Part shown: in pieces, positions 27,662 to 37,249 of the stretch
Position numbering within the stretch: position 1 is the first letter of the stretch
How the letters are laid out: the number at the start of each line of letters is the position of its first letter
Source of the DNA: Corynebacterium pseudotuberculosis
GTDB taxonomy: Bacteria > Actinomycetota > Actinomycetes > Mycobacteriales > Mycobacteriaceae
Assembly (NCBI RefSeq): GCF_002155265.1
Contig: NZ_CP021251.1
Coordinates: 1,984,001 to 2,048,000 of the forward strand
DNA length: 64,000 nt
Direction of reading: 5' to 3'
Program-made: the position numbers and the translations under genes
Notes under the pieces: model-generated
The model's input: the letters and a program-made list of their open reading frames with translations, nothing else
Database searches by the model: none
What the model was told of the DNA's origin: nothing

Positions 27662-28324
27662 TTAAAGCTTGGAGTCTTTGAGGAATTTTTCCACCGGCGC
27701 TGAGGCACTCATGCCTTGCTCCGCTTCCTCTACAAGCTTTTGTAGTTTCTTCGTGGATAGTGAACCCGAAACTAAATTCAGAATATTGCGGTTATCCCTT
27801 GTAAAAACTGGTTCGCGATACACCGGAACAAGATTCTGAGGTAGTTCCGGGGTTTCGTTCTCACAACCAATCGTATTGCTAGGATCGGTAGCATTCACGT
27901 TGTTTCCTAGCGACGCCATCATTTCCGAGTACACGCTCTCCCGCCACTGATCCGTGGTGGAAGCAGCTTTGTTTTTCGCGTAGTCGTCGGAAAGCTCCCG
28001 TGCCCGATGCGGATTAGCCAGGGTAAGGATCTTCCCTGTACAGCTAATATACAAATCAGCTTCCCCTTGAGAGATCAACCGCAGAGGATCCGTCTGCGAA
28101 GTAGTCGCTGATACTCTAATCACGGCTTCTCGCCCCGCATGTTGAAGTGCCTGGCTGTAGGCCTCTCCTAAAACTACTTGTTCCCAAGAACCTGGATCGA
28201 CTGCAATCACTATCACTTTGTTCTGGTCCAGTATGGGATCTGCTTTTGGTTCAAAGCGAGCGCATCCGCTCAAGGCGATAACGCCCACAAGTAGCGATCC
28301 AATTACTGCTGCGCGACGACTCAT
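27662..28324 (-). CDS. Solute-binding-type lipoprotein
   Basis: 220 residues. It begins MSRRAAVIGSLLVGVIALSGC, a lipoprotein signal with lipobox LSGC. The mature part (VIVIAVDPGSWEQVVLGEAYSQAL, then LISQGEADLYISCTG) resembles the OpuAC/ProX periplasmic-binding fold that binds quaternary amines, but it is shorter than usual and has no transporter genes next to it. A lone binding or sensor lipoprotein is the cautious reading. It is divergent from the MgtE-N/CBS operon and convergent with odhA. Confidence 0.75.
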   Translation of the reverse strand: MSRRAAVIGSLLVGVIALSGCARFEPKADPILDQNKVIVIAVDPGSWEQVVLGEAYSQALQHAGREAVIRVSATTSQTDPLRLISQGEADLYISCTGKILTLANPHRARELSDDYAKNKAASTTDQWRESVYSEMMASLGNNVNATDPSNTIGCENETPELPQNLVPVYREPVFTRDNRNILNLVSGSLSTKKLQKLVEEAEQGMSASAPVEKFLKDSKL

Positions 28325-28451
28325 ATCTGTTCAGGGGGCCTTTCATCCACGTTACTAGGAAAGGGGGCTGTGGGAGAGTTTAGCTTGCTTAAGCCAATAT
28401 CCCCGTTCCCGCCCCTCTCCTAGCCGCAAGAAGCATAGAGCACCCTGGAAG

Positions 28452-28479
28452 TTGTCGACTTCGTTTAAGCACGTAGACT
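28452..28479 (+). promoter_or_regulatory. Promoter of the MgtE-N/CBS operon, giving a leaderless message
   Basis: TTGTCG (28452-28457) is followed after 16 bases by TAGACT (28474-28479), and the ATG is eight bases further at 28488. No Shine-Dalgarno is present, so transcription would start at or next to the start codon. Confidence 0.6.
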
Positions 28480-28487
28480 GGTAAACT

Positions 28488-29780
28488 ATGAGTCAAGTGA
28501 CACGAGTGTACGCCGGACGTCTCGCCGGAATGGTAGTGCGTGGACCAGACACAGATGTTATCGGTCGAGTCCGTGACGTGGTTGTTAATGTTCGTCCTAG
28601 CGGCCAGATGTCACGGGTCCTGGGTCTTGTGGTGGAAATGATGAATAATCGAAGAATTTTTCTGCCCATGTTGCGCGTCGCCGCTATCGAGCCACAGGAG
28701 ATCAACCTCGTTTCTGGTTCGGTTTCACTGCGCGGTTATAAACCTCGGCATGGTGAAGTCGCAGTGGTTGGTGACATCATCGGTTCCAAAGTCCATGTTG
28801 ATGACCCCGAGCTTGATCAATTGCATGGCCGTCCGGTTGAAGTTGCCGACGTAGAGCTAGAACGAACCCGAACTCGTGACTGGGCCATTTCTCGTGTCGC
28901 GGTGATCGGGGAACGTCCCAAGTTTGGACGCCGCCCTGATCTTTTTACCGTCCCATGGTCGCACGTGCATGGTATTTCCGCAGCCGGCGTTGGCCTTTCC
29001 GACGCTGCAGCAGAACTCATCGCGGGCTTTGAAGATATGCGCCCCGCAGACGTTGCCACGGTACTTTATAAGCTTCCAGAGCGCCAGCGTGTCACCGTCG
29101 CCAGTGAGCTTGACGACGACCGCCTCGCCGACGTCCTCCAGGAAATGACGGAAGACCGACAAGCCGAACTACTTGAGACCCTAGATATCGAGCGTGCGGC
29201 AGATGTTCTTGAGGAGATGGACCCTGACGACGCCGCCGACCTCCTAGGCGAGCTTCCCGACGACAAGGCCGACGTCCTTCTCGAGCTCATGGATCCAGAA
29301 GAATCCGCTCCAGTTCGTCGACTCATGAGCTTTAGCCCAGACACGGTGGGCGCGCTCATGACCCCGGAGCCGCTCATTCTTGCTCCCCAAACTACGGTTG
29401 CCGAAGCTCTCGCTCTGGCGAGGAACCCAGATCTTCCAACGTCCTTGGCATCCCTGGTGTTCGTCGTACGCCCTCCTACTGCCACACCCACTGGCAAGTA
29501 CCTCGGATGCGTTCACTTGCAAAAACTTTTACGAGAACCCCCCAGCGCCCTGATCTCCGGAATCTTGGACCCAGATCTCCCGCCGCTGTACGCCAGCGAT
29601 TCTCAAGAAACCGCCGCACGATACTTCGCCACGTACAACTTGGTGTGTGGTCCGGTGGTTGATGATGAAAACCACCTCCTAGGCGCTGTAGCAGTTGATG
29701 ACCTTCTAGACCACCTCTTACCCGACGATTGGCGAGAAACCGGTATTCGTCCCGTGACATCTACTCCTAAGGAGGGCTAA
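28488..29780 (+). CDS. PRC-barrel / MgtE N-domain / CBS-domain protein
   Basis: 430 residues, cytoplasmic, no membrane helices. Residues 1-80 look like a PRC-barrel (RLAGMVVRGPDTDVIGRVRDVVV) and a second such unit follows. Residues 185-290 match the MgtE intracellular N domain, with repeated helices (LPERQRVTVASELDDDRLADVLQEM, DPDDAADLLGELPDD). CBS-like repeats occupy the C-terminus (VGALMTPEPLILAPQTTVAEAL, LLGAVAVDDLLDHL). MgtE uses these modules to sense Mg2+, but here the channel domain is missing. It heads an operon with DUF1003 and Mrp, four bases ahead of the DUF1003 start; a divalent-cation sensing or regulatory role is inferred. Confidence 0.85.
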   Translation: MSQVTRVYAGRLAGMVVRGPDTDVIGRVRDVVVNVRPSGQMSRVLGLVVEMMNNRRIFLPMLRVAAIEPQEINLVSGSVSLRGYKPRHGEVAVVGDIIGSKVHVDDPELDQLHGRPVEVADVELERTRTRDWAISRVAVIGERPKFGRRPDLFTVPWSHVHGISAAGVGLSDAAAELIAGFEDMRPADVATVLYKLPERQRVTVASELDDDRLADVLQEMTEDRQAELLETLDIERAADVLEEMDPDDAADLLGELPDDKADVLLELMDPEESAPVRRLMSFSPDTVGALMTPEPLILAPQTTVAEALALARNPDLPTSLASLVFVVRPPTATPTGKYLGCVHLQKLLREPPSALISGILDPDLPPLYASDSQETAARYFATYNLVCGPVVDDENHLLGAVAVDDLLDHLLPDDWRETGIRPVTSTPKEG

Positions 29781-29783
29781 CCC

Positions 29784-30383
29784 ATGGCAGAATACAACCG
29801 CTCTGACCTTGACACGCCCTTTTTAAAGAAGCGCCGCAGATTCCTTAAGCTTGACGACGACACCGTCGGCGCCTACGCCGAAAAGGTGGCACGATTCTTT
29901 GGAACTGGCACCTACCTGATGTGGCAAACCATCTTTGTTGCCCTCTGGGTGGTTCTCAACTGCGGAGTTTTTGTCTGGCAATGGGACCCCTATCCCTTCA
30001 TTCTGCTCAACCTCGCGTTTTCTACGCAGGCTGCATACGCGGCCCCGCTCATCCTCCTAGCGCAGAACCGACAAGAAGACCGGGACCGCGTGTCGCTGAA
30101 CGAAGATCGCCGGAGAGCTTTTGAGACAAAGGCTGACACCGAGTTCATCACACGAGAACTTGCCGGTTTGCGTCTAGCGGTTGGCGACATGGTCTCTCGC
30201 GACTATTTAAGGCACGAGCTTGAAGATCTTCAAAACATGCTCGAACGCCTTGAAGCAAAACTTGACGACGAAGCAGCATCTAGAATCGCCCTCATTCACG
30301 AGCTCAATGACACTGGCCACGAGGAAATATCCGATCCTACTCAAGGCGATCTCTACGACGACGAGAAGAACGACTACAAATAA
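29784..30383 (+). CDS. DUF1003 membrane protein
   Basis: 199 residues with two transmembrane helices (MWQTIFVALWVVLNCGVFVW and FILLNLAFSTQAAYAAPLILLAQ) and the DUF1003 motif QNRQEDRDRV directly after. The C-terminus is a charged, probably coiled-coil region (LRHELEDLQNMLERLEAKL). It starts three bases after the stop of the MgtE-N/CBS gene. The pairing of these two families is a recurrent actinobacterial arrangement; the function is not known. Confidence 0.88.
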   Translation: MAEYNRSDLDTPFLKKRRRFLKLDDDTVGAYAEKVARFFGTGTYLMWQTIFVALWVVLNCGVFVWQWDPYPFILLNLAFSTQAAYAAPLILLAQNRQEDRDRVSLNEDRRRAFETKADTEFITRELAGLRLAVGDMVSRDYLRHELEDLQNMLERLEAKLDDEAASRIALIHELNDTGHEEISDPTQGDLYDDEKNDYK

Positions 30384-30388
30384 CAACA

Positions 30389-31531
30389 ATGACTACTCAA
30401 GATAATCTTTCTGAATCAGCCGTACGCGCAGCACTCGCGCGCGTCGAAGATCCTGAGATCGGCCGTCCTATCACTGAGATCGGAATGGTGAAGTCCATTG
30501 CGATCAACGAAAATGATGTACATGTCGAGATTTACCTGACCATCGCAGCTTGTCCGATGAAAAACACACTCACAGACAACACCCGTGCAGTTCTTGAGGA
30601 ACTTCCGGGCGTAGGAGAAGTGAGTGTGAGCACCGACGTTATGTCCGATGACCAACGTCGTGAACTTCGCCAAACACTTCGCGGTAGCACCGAAGAACCA
30701 GTCATCCCCTTCGCACAACCAGACTCAACTACCAGAGTCTTCGCAGTAGCTTCAGGTAAAGGCGGCGTAGGAAAGTCGTCTATGACGGTGAACCTTGCCA
30801 CAGCCTTAGCATCAAAAGGTTTAAAAGTAGGTGTCCTCGACGCAGACATCTACGGACATTCTGTCCCCGGAATGTTGGGTTCCGAGGAACGACCGCATGC
30901 AGTGGATGACATGATCATGCCGCCACAGGCACACGGAGTGAAGTTGATCTCAATTGCGCATTTCGTAGAAGGCAATGCTCCTGTGGTGTGGCGTGGACCG
31001 ATGCTGCATCGTGCTATACAACAGTTCCTAGCGGATGTTTTCTGGGGCGACCTTGACATCCTCCTACTCGATCTCCCTCCAGGAACAGGCGACATCGCCA
31101 TTTCTGTGGCACAACTCGTTCCTAATGCCGAGCTTCTTGTCGTCACTACGCCACAGGCAGCCGCAGCAGAGGTTGCCGAACGTGCAGGATCGATAAGCAT
31201 TCAAACACATCAGCGCATTGCCGGAGTGATCGAGAACATGTCCGCCATGGTGCTTCCCGACGGTACCGTCATGGACGTGTTCGGTAGCGGCGGCGGCGAA
31301 GCGATGGCTGAGCGGTTGCAGACGCTCACTGGTACAACCGTCCCTCTCCTAGGCAGTGTGCCTCTCGACCCACGTCTACGCGAAGGCGGCGATGCCGGGG
31401 TGCCTCTTGCTCTAGGGGCCCCAGACTCCCCTGCCGGGCAAGCGATTCATGCTATTGCGGACAAGCTCGTGGTACGGAGGGAATCCCTCGCAGGAAAAAC
31501 TCTTGGATTGGGAGTCACTAGGAAGGGTTAA
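30389..31531 (+). CDS. mrp: Mrp/NBP35-family P-loop ATPase (iron-sulfur carrier type)
   Basis: 380 residues. An N-terminal DUF59/MIP18 domain (ALARVEDPEIGRPITEIGMV...) is followed by the MinD-like domain: deviant Walker A ASGKGGVGKSS, LDADIYGHSVPGMLG, and DLPPGTGD. Enterobacterial Mrp/ApbC has a CxxC that holds the transferred Fe-S cluster; here the equivalent loop (ENMSAMVLPDGTVMDVFG) has none, as in other actinobacterial Mrp proteins I know. Cluster carriage is therefore uncertain. Its last four bases overlap the end of the convergent tatB. Confidence 0.9.
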   Translation: MTTQDNLSESAVRAALARVEDPEIGRPITEIGMVKSIAINENDVHVEIYLTIAACPMKNTLTDNTRAVLEELPGVGEVSVSTDVMSDDQRRELRQTLRGSTEEPVIPFAQPDSTTRVFAVASGKGGVGKSSMTVNLATALASKGLKVGVLDADIYGHSVPGMLGSEERPHAVDDMIMPPQAHGVKLISIAHFVEGNAPVVWRGPMLHRAIQQFLADVFWGDLDILLLDLPPGTGDIAISVAQLVPNAELLVVTTPQAAAAEVAERAGSISIQTHQRIAGVIENMSAMVLPDGTVMDVFGSGGGEAMAERLQTLTGTTVPLLGSVPLDPRLREGGDAGVPLALGAPDSPAGQAIHAIADKLVVRRESLAGKTLGLGVTRKG

Positions 31532-31971
31532 GTAATGTCATCCCAGCTAAAGCCTTGCTTAGGCTGGGATTTTTGTATTTCTGGAGTCTGCGGGGCTTGA
31601 GGCGTTTGAGGCTTTACATCGCTAGCTTGTTGCTCACGGTATGCCTGTCCCGCAGTGCCATCTTCCATGATTTTTTTCGGGTCAAAGGTGTCCATAAATT
31701 CCTGGTCGCCGTCAAAAAGCGCTTTTGTCAACGCTGCTTTGGGGCCCATGCGCTGGATAGAAGCCAATTTATTAATCGGTTCCCGGAGCTCCTCAAAGTC
31801 AGCGCCAAAATCTCCGTTAAGTTCGGCTTTGGCATTGTGGATCGCCTTCTTTGCCGCATAAGCGGCGGCGCGAACGTCTTCGATGACTTTGGGAAGACGC
31901 TCGGGCCCAATGATGATAAGGCCCAGCACTAGGAGAGTGATGATCTCGGGCCAACCGATGGAAGAAAACAC
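31528..31971 (-). CDS. tatB: Sec-independent translocase protein TatB
   Basis: 147 residues. The N-terminal membrane anchor and hinge MFSSIGWPEIITLLVLGLIII, then GPERLPKVIEDVRAAAYAAKKAI, are the TatA/B fold. The long polar C-terminus, Gln/Pro-rich at the end, and its position next to sigE/anti-sigma identify it as TatB. It recognises twin-arginine substrates with TatC. The start is GTG 31971 with AAGG seven bases upstream, overlapping the end of the anti-sigma gene region. The mrp terminator is embedded in its 3' end. Confidence 0.92.
   Translation of the reverse strand: MFSSIGWPEIITLLVLGLIIIGPERLPKVIEDVRAAAYAAKKAIHNAKAELNGDFGADFEELREPINKLASIQRMGPKAALTKALFDGDQEFMDTFDPKKIMEDGTAGQAYREQQASDVKPQTPQAPQTPEIQKSQPKQGFSWDDIT
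31540..31575 (+). terminator. Terminator of the mrp operon inside tatB
   Basis: ATCCCAGC (31540-31547) pairs with GCTGGGAT (31563-31570), followed by TTTTTG. It is oriented for transcripts coming from mrp, yet the whole element lies within the last codons of the convergent tatB gene, encoding its terminal SWDDIT segment. Confidence 0.7.
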
Positions 31972-31980
31972 ACTTATACC

Positions 31981-32421
31981 TTAGCTGGAGTTTGGCTTAT
32001 CAAGATGTTTAAGCGCCGCTATTCGAGCATTACGCAGATTTTGACTTGTCTTCCTAATGCTTCGGGCCATGCCGTCGATCTTGTCTAGGAAGGTTTGTGG
32101 GGCCACAACCATATCCTCTGCGTTAGGACCTTCTGGGCACGAATGAGCTATGCCATTCAATTTGTCTAGGAGATCGGAGGAAGCCCGCATCTCTGAACAA
32201 CTAGAACCACGGAGTCGATCAGCCGCACGACGCTGCCGATCAACCTCATCTCGGCATTCTTTGCAATGTACAAGGTGTATTTTCGCGCGATGGGCTGCGA
32301 CACTGCTGAGTTCATCGTCGACAAGCGCAGCTACAGCTTCCGGGTTAAGATGCTCAACCGAGGCAAAGTGCCGATTTTTTTCGACTTTACTGTTGCGGTG
32401 TTGATGGGTCACTCTTTCCAC
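31981..32421 (-). CDS. Zinc anti-sigma factor of SigE (RseA/CseE type)
   Basis: 146 residues with the ZAS signature HLVHCKEC (H-x3-C-x2-C) near residue 50, preceded by HLNPEAVAALVDDELSSVAAHRAK, the usual anti-sigma helix. No membrane segment, so it is a soluble zinc/redox anti-sigma factor. It directly follows sigE (26-base gap) and precedes tatB. Known relatives (mycobacterial RseA, C. glutamicum CseE) bind SigE and release it under surface or oxidative stress. Confidence 0.88.
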   Translation of the reverse strand: MERVTHQHRNSKVEKNRHFASVEHLNPEAVAALVDDELSSVAAHRAKIHLVHCKECRDEVDRQRRAADRLRGSSCSEMRASSDLLDKLNGIAHSCPEGPNAEDMVVAPQTFLDKIDGMARSIRKTSQNLRNARIAALKHLDKPNSS

Positions 32422-32447
32422 CTCCGCCTCGTACTCTACCGTTGTTT

Positions 32448-33089
32448 TTAGTGGGACATCGGTAGGAGGAGTTGGGCGTCTTCATTAGTCGCCGCCGCTG
32501 CCTCTAAACTCGCACGCAATTGGGAGCGTCCACGATGAATCCGTGAACGGACGGTGCCCATTTTCACGCCCAATGTATCTGCTATCTCGTCGTAGCTCAT
32601 CCCCACAACGTCACACAAGACCACCGCGACTCGGAAGTCCGGCCCAAGATCATCAAGAGCTTTTTGCAACGCTGGATCCAAGTTGGCGATGTTATAGGCC
32701 TGCTCCGGAGTCATGGTTGTGCCCGGCACCCGGTCGCAGTCCTCAGGCAATGCCTCCATCCGAATCTTAGAGCGATGCCGCACCATATCTAGGAATAAGT
32801 TGGTGGTGATCCGGTGCAGCCATCCCTCAAAAGTGCCTGGTTGGTAATTCTTCAGAGAGCGGAAGACGCGCATAAAGGTTTCTTGTGTCAGATCCTCTGC
32901 ATCATGTTGGTTACCGGAAAGCCGAAACGCCAGGCGATAAACGCTATCTGCGTGCTCCGCGACGAGCTCTCCCCACGTAGGCATCGATCCGATACCAGCG
33001 TCGAATGCAGCAGTTCCGTTCAGCTCAGCCGCTTCATGTGTCTGATCTAGGCTTGAGCTGGGTGAAAGGGAACCACTGTTCGATGTCAT
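32448..33089 (-). CDS. sigE: ECF RNA polymerase sigma factor SigE
   Basis: Sigma-70 family, ECF group. Region 2 is [41 protein letters not shown] with the -10 recognition segment [20 protein letters not shown]. Region 4 is [45 protein letters not shown]. The frame is open upstream to a TTG at 33152, but ATG 33089 ([11 protein letters not shown]) is preferred; neither has a good ribosome binding site. It controls cell-envelope and stress genes in relatives. First gene of the sigE-anti-sigma-tatB set. Confidence 0.93.
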   Translation of the reverse strand: MTSNSGSLSPSSSLDQTHEAAELNGTAAFDAGIGSMPTWGELVAEHADSVYRLAFRLSGNQHDAEDLTQETFMRVFRSLKNYQPGTFEGWLHRITTNLFLDMVRHRSKIRMEALPEDCDRVPGTTMTPEQAYNIANLDPALQKALDDLGPDFRVAVVLCDVVGMSYDEIADTLGVKMGTVRSRIHRGRSQLRASLEAAAATNEDAQLLLPMSH

Positions 33090-33274
33090 GAAAGGTATTT
33101 TGCCCGACTCTTCTGGGGAAAACCAGCTAGAAGTCTGGAAAAACGCTGTCAAAACTCAATCTTTCTCAAATCGTGATCAAATACAGTTTCTGATAACAAT
33201 TCCCATGCGCCACAGATGTCACAACCTGCGCGTTATGCGCTATTTCTCTGACGTTTTACCTAAACTTAGCCACT

Positions 33275-33907
33275 GTGAATGCTTCTAACGATTATCTCCG
33301 CGATTACATTGAGTCGACCGCCATCGTAGGCGATGTCCTCGCTGCCGCTTGCGAAGATGCACAAGAGTTTGGCCTTGCGCTCCCCGATACGGTGACGGGC
33401 ACCCTCCTAACCACGCTAGCGGCCACCGCACGTGCGCAGGGGGCTATCGCAGTTACCCCTGCCGCCGGCGTCGTTGGGCTTCATCTTCTTGCCGGTTTGA
33501 GTGACTCTGGGATCTTAACGTGTATTGATCCTGAACCGGAGCATCAAAAACGAGCGAAACACACGTTCCGCGAAGCAGGTTACTCCCCATCGCGTATTCG
33601 ATTCCTGCCCTCTCGTCCGCTCGATGTTATGGGACGGCTGGCCACTGATTCTTATCAAATCGTTTACGGGGAAGTCTCGCCTGTAGACCTTAAAGCCTTC
33701 ACTGACGCGGCTCTCCCCCTCCTATCCACCGGCGGAGTATTGGTCCTCGCGGATTCATTGCTCGACGGCACGCTTGCCGACGCCACTAGGAAGGATCGAG
33801 ACACCGTCGCAGCGAGGGAAGCAGACGAGTACATTTCTTCCCTTGATAACGTGATCGTCGCGCGTCTCCCATTAGGCGCTGGCATCACGTTGGTGACCAA
33901 AAAGTAA
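33275..33907 (+). CDS. O-methyltransferase (SAM-dependent, class I)
   Basis: 210 residues of the catechol/caffeoyl-CoA O-methyltransferase-like family. Motif I region is GAIAVTPAAGVVGLHLL, followed by LTCIDPEPEHQKRAKHTFREAGY and later YQIVYGEVSPVDLKAFTDAALPLL, GGVLVLADSLLDG. Substrate unknown. GTG 33275 lies eight bases after TAAACT with no Shine-Dalgarno, so it is probably leaderless. It is divergent from sigE, an order also found in mycobacteria. Confidence 0.85.
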   Translation: MNASNDYLRDYIESTAIVGDVLAAACEDAQEFGLALPDTVTGTLLTTLAATARAQGAIAVTPAAGVVGLHLLAGLSDSGILTCIDPEPEHQKRAKHTFREAGYSPSRIRFLPSRPLDVMGRLATDSYQIVYGEVSPVDLKAFTDAALPLLSTGGVLVLADSLLDGTLADATRKDRDTVAAREADEYISSLDNVIVARLPLGAGITLVTKK

Positions 33908-33908
33908 A

Positions 33909-33966
33909 ACTGGGTGCGTGGCCTTGTAGAGCCGCACACCCAGTCGTGTGGTCTTTTTAGACCACT
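33909..33966. terminator. Terminator region between the O-methyltransferase and glgC
   Basis: Two hairpins in tandem: ACTGGGTGCGTGGC pairing imperfectly with GCCGCACACCCAGT, then GTGGTCT-TTT-AGACCAC, which runs into the last codons of glgC. They serve the two convergent genes. Confidence 0.6.
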
Positions 33967-35174
33967 TGGTTTTTGCCTACGACAACCACGCCACCGGGAC
34001 TAATTTGGAAGCGTTGCGAGTCTCGGTCGCGATCCACCCCAATAAGTGTCCCATCGCAGACAACAACGTTCTTGTCTAGGATGCAGTGGCGCACTACCGC
34101 GCCTTTCCCAATTCTTACGCCCGGCATGAGGACTGAGCCCTCAACCGTGGCGCCTTCCTCGACAACAACGTCTGTGGACAGCACTGAATTTCTCACTGTT
34201 GCGGCAGAAATAATCGAGCCTTGCGCCACCATCGACGACTGTGCAATTCCTCCCTGAACAAACTTTGCCGGCGGAAGATCGCTAAGGTCAGTGGAACGAA
34301 TAGGCCACTGCTGGTTATAGAGATTAAAAATAGGATGGACGGAAATAAGGTCCATGTGGGCCTCATAAAAAGCATCGATAGTACCCACGTCGCGCCAATA
34401 GCCGCGATCTCGTCCCGTTGATCCTGGGACTACGTTTTTATTGAAGTCATACACGTTGGCTTCACCCAAAGAGACAAAGTACGGGATTATGTCCCCGCCC
34501 ATGTCATGATCTGAATCGGCGTTGGACTCGTCTACTTTGAGAGCGTCGATAAGCGCTTTGGTGCTAAAGACATAGTTGCCCATAGAGGCATACGTCATCT
34601 CTGGGTCATCGGGAGTCCCCGGTGGGTCCTGAGGCTTTTCCAAGAACTCAGTGATGTTGTTGTTCTCGTCTGCCTGTATGCAACCAAAAGCACTCGCCTC
34701 GCTGCGTGGGATTCTGATGCCAGCCACCGTCACAGACTTACCTGACGCAATGTGATCGGACACCATCTGTTCAGGGTCCATCCGGTAGACGTGATCCGCT
34801 CCGAACACAATCACGTAGTCAGGCATCTCGTCATATACCAGGTTCAAAGACTGCAAAATAGCATCCGCAGATCCCTGGTACCAGCGCTTTCCTAGGCGCT
34901 GTTGCGCGGGAACGGACGCAATATACTGGCTGGCTGGACCACTAAACTGCCATGATTGCGAGATGTGGCGGTCAAGCGAATGCGATTTGTATTGCGTGAG
35001 CACACAAATCTTCAAATACCCCGCATTAACCAAATTGGACAGGACAAAGTCGATCAGTCGGTAGGTGCCGCCGAAGGGGACTGCAGGCTTTGCCCGGTCC
35101 TCAGTAAGAGGATAAAGGCGCTTGCCTTCTCCCCCAGCGAGCACGATTGCTAAGACGTTTTGTTGGCTCCTCAC
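33957..35174 (-). CDS. glgC: Glucose-1-phosphate adenylyltransferase
   Basis: Makes ADP-glucose for glycogen synthesis. About 405 residues from GTG 35174. Family features are [30 protein letters not shown] at the start, [27 protein letters not shown] and a C-terminal left-handed beta-helix ([20 protein letters not shown]). The frame is open back to 35432, but that would run through the divergent glgA start; the GTG has TACATT exactly seven bases upstream and lies where GlgC homologues begin. Confidence 0.94.
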   Translation of the reverse strand: MRSQQNVLAIVLAGGEGKRLYPLTEDRAKPAVPFGGTYRLIDFVLSNLVNAGYLKICVLTQYKSHSLDRHISQSWQFSGPASQYIASVPAQQRLGKRWYQGSADAILQSLNLVYDEMPDYVIVFGADHVYRMDPEQMVSDHIASGKSVTVAGIRIPRSEASAFGCIQADENNNITEFLEKPQDPPGTPDDPEMTYASMGNYVFSTKALIDALKVDESNADSDHDMGGDIIPYFVSLGEANVYDFNKNVVPGSTGRDRGYWRDVGTIDAFYEAHMDLISVHPIFNLYNQQWPIRSTDLSDLPPAKFVQGGIAQSSMVAQGSIISAATVRNSVLSTDVVVEEGATVEGSVLMPGVRIGKGAVVRHCILDKNVVVCDGTLIGVDRDRDSQRFQISPGGVVVVGKNQVV

Positions 35175-35276
35175 ATTGCCTAATGTAATGGGAAATGATG
35201 AGTTCCGCAGGAAATCTTCAGCACTGGGATACACAACACTCAACAAAAAGTCGGCGACATAGTTAATCTCAACAGT

Positions 35277-36449
35277 ATGAGAGTTGCGATGTTGTCTAAG
35301 GAATACCCACCAGAGATCTACGGCGGCGCCGGCGTTCACGTCGCTGAGCTGACCCGCTTTATGCGGCAAATCGTTCCCGTCCAGGTGCATTGCATGGGGG
35401 CACCCCGAACAGAACACGATGTATACGTCCATGGCGTCGACGAGGCCTTAGCTGATTCCAACCCGGCTATTGCTACACTCTCCACGGGACTTCGTATGGC
35501 CAATGCGATACGCGACGTGGACGTTGTTCACTCACACACATGGTACTCGGGACTAGGAGGGCATCTCGCTGGTCTACTGAACGGTATCCCCCATGTAGTT
35601 ACCGCACACTCCCTCGAGCCAGACCGCCCATGGAAACGCGAACAGCTAGGAGGAGGCTATGACATTTCCTCTTGGTCAGAGCGCAACGCTATGGAAAATG
35701 CTGATGCGGTCATCGCTGTTTCCGCGAAAATGAAAGAAGCTGTACTCACCGCCTACCCGCGTATCGACGCAGACAAGGTCAAAGTTGTGCTTAACGGCAT
35801 AGACACCGATCTGTGGCGACCCCGCCCCACATTCGGTCAGGCAGAAAACTCTGTTCTCATGGACCTTGGAGTAGACCCGCAGCGCCCGATCGTGGCTTTT
35901 GTAGGAAGGATCACACGGCAGAAAGGTGTCGAACATCTCATAAAAGCCGCGCGTCATTTTTCTCCAGAGATTCAACTAGTTCTCTGCGCGGGCGCTCCCG
36001 ATACACCAGAAATTGCAGCAAGAATCCGTGGGCTCGTAGAGAAGCTACAAAGCGAACGCGACGGCGTCATATGGGTTCAAGACATGCTGCCAAAAGAAAA
36101 AATCCAAGAAATTCTTAGCGCCGCAGATGCCTTCGTGTGTCCTTCCATTTATGAGCCGCTGGGGATCGTCAATCTAGAAGCAATGGCCTGCGGCACAGCC
36201 GTTATTGCTTCAGATGTTGGAGGAATCCCTGAGGTTGTTGTAGACGGACGCACCGGAAATCTAGTTCACTATGATGAGGCTGATCCGGAGGGCTTCGAGC
36301 ACGATTTAGCGCACGCAGTTAACGCCCTCATCGATCACCCCAGCCGGGTCAAAGAATTTGGCAACGCAGGGCGAGATCGTGCGGTCAATGATTTCTCATG
36401 GGCATCGATTGCGCAACAGACAATTGATGTTTATCGCTCCCTCTCCTAG
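35277..36449 (+). CDS. glgA: Glycogen synthase / GT4 glucosyltransferase
   Basis: 390 residues, the short actinobacterial GlgA (GT4) rather than the GT5 enzyme. It begins [25 protein letters not shown] and has [16 protein letters not shown] and the E-x7-E donor site [14 protein letters not shown]. Mycobacterial relatives (GlgM) use ADP-glucose to make maltose-1-phosphate or extend alpha-glucan, so either activity is possible. TAATCT lies seven bases before the ATG with no Shine-Dalgarno, so leaderless. It diverges from glgC across a 102-base gap. Confidence 0.93.
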   Translation: MRVAMLSKEYPPEIYGGAGVHVAELTRFMRQIVPVQVHCMGAPRTEHDVYVHGVDEALADSNPAIATLSTGLRMANAIRDVDVVHSHTWYSGLGGHLAGLLNGIPHVVTAHSLEPDRPWKREQLGGGYDISSWSERNAMENADAVIAVSAKMKEAVLTAYPRIDADKVKVVLNGIDTDLWRPRPTFGQAENSVLMDLGVDPQRPIVAFVGRITRQKGVEHLIKAARHFSPEIQLVLCAGAPDTPEIAARIRGLVEKLQSERDGVIWVQDMLPKEKIQEILSAADAFVCPSIYEPLGIVNLEAMACGTAVIASDVGGIPEVVVDGRTGNLVHYDEADPEGFEHDLAHAVNALIDHPSRVKEFGNAGRDRAVNDFSWASIAQQTIDVYRSLS

Positions 36450-36497
36450 TCGCAGCACTGCTGCAAGATCTAGAAAGCACGACTATTCTAGGCGAGC

Positions 36498-37238
36498 ATG
36501 AGTGACCATAAAGCTCTGTTAACTGAGCGCCATACTATTTTTCAAAGTTCGCTAATGACCGCCCTTCTCGATGGCATCTACGACGGAGAAATCTCCATCA
36601 GTGAGCTCCTCGGCCATGGAAACTTTGGCATCGGCACCTTCGACGCTCTCGACGGGGAAATGGTCATTCTAGATGGGGTCTGCTATCAGCTACGCGGAGA
36701 TGGCTCAGCGCGCGTAGCTGACTTGTACCAACGCAGTCCTTTCGCCATAGCAACCAACTTTGTACCGCGGATCAGTGCGGAAGCGCCACACGGGATGAGG
36801 AGGGAAGAGCTCAGTCGGTTTATCTCTTCCCTCCTTCCTAGTGAGAACTACATGTACGCTGTTCGAATCACGGGAACTTTCAGCCATGTATCAGTAAGAA
36901 CCGTCACCAAACAGGAACGGCCTTATCGTCCTATGACAGAAGCAACCGGCGATGACTCCGAGCTCGTCTTCCACGACACAACCGGAACTATCGCTGGTTT
37001 TAGGACTCCTGTTTATGAAAAAGGCATCGGCGTCCCCGGGTGCCATGTCCATTATGTAGATGACGCCCGCACTGCTGGCGGACACGTCCTAGATTTCACT
37101 ATGACCCACGGAACCGTAGAGGTATGCCCCGGCACTGATCTACAGCTCAGGCTTCCTCTCACTCAAGACTTCAGCACGGCCTCCCTGTCACCAGATGACC
37201 TAGACCAACAGATTCACGCCACGGAAGTAAAGAGCTAG
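36498..37238 (+). CDS. Alpha-acetolactate decarboxylase
   Basis: 246 residues. Converts acetolactate to acetoin. Recognised from LLDGIYDGEISISELLGHGNFGIGTFDALDGEMV, the substrate loop VPRISAEAPHG, and the zinc-binding His cluster GCHVHYVDDARTAGGHVLDF near residue 185. An ATG with TATTCT eight bases upstream and no ribosome binding site suggests a leaderless message. It is followed by the GH32-like gene after 11 bases. Acetoin formation could act as a pH or carbon overflow route; no acetolactate synthase is next to it. Confidence 0.9.
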   Translation: MSDHKALLTERHTIFQSSLMTALLDGIYDGEISISELLGHGNFGIGTFDALDGEMVILDGVCYQLRGDGSARVADLYQRSPFAIATNFVPRISAEAPHGMRREELSRFISSLLPSENYMYAVRITGTFSHVSVRTVTKQERPYRPMTEATGDDSELVFHDTTGTIAGFRTPVYEKGIGVPGCHVHYVDDARTAGGHVLDFTMTHGTVEVCPGTDLQLRLPLTQDFSTASLSPDDLDQQIHATEVKS

Positions 37239-37249
37239 GAGAATAATTC

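Noticed and set aside
33153..33274. A SigE-type autoregulatory promoter upstream of sigE
   Set aside because: GGGAAT followed at about 17 bases by TATTTG is a weak match to GGAAC/GTT, and the start codon is uncertain.
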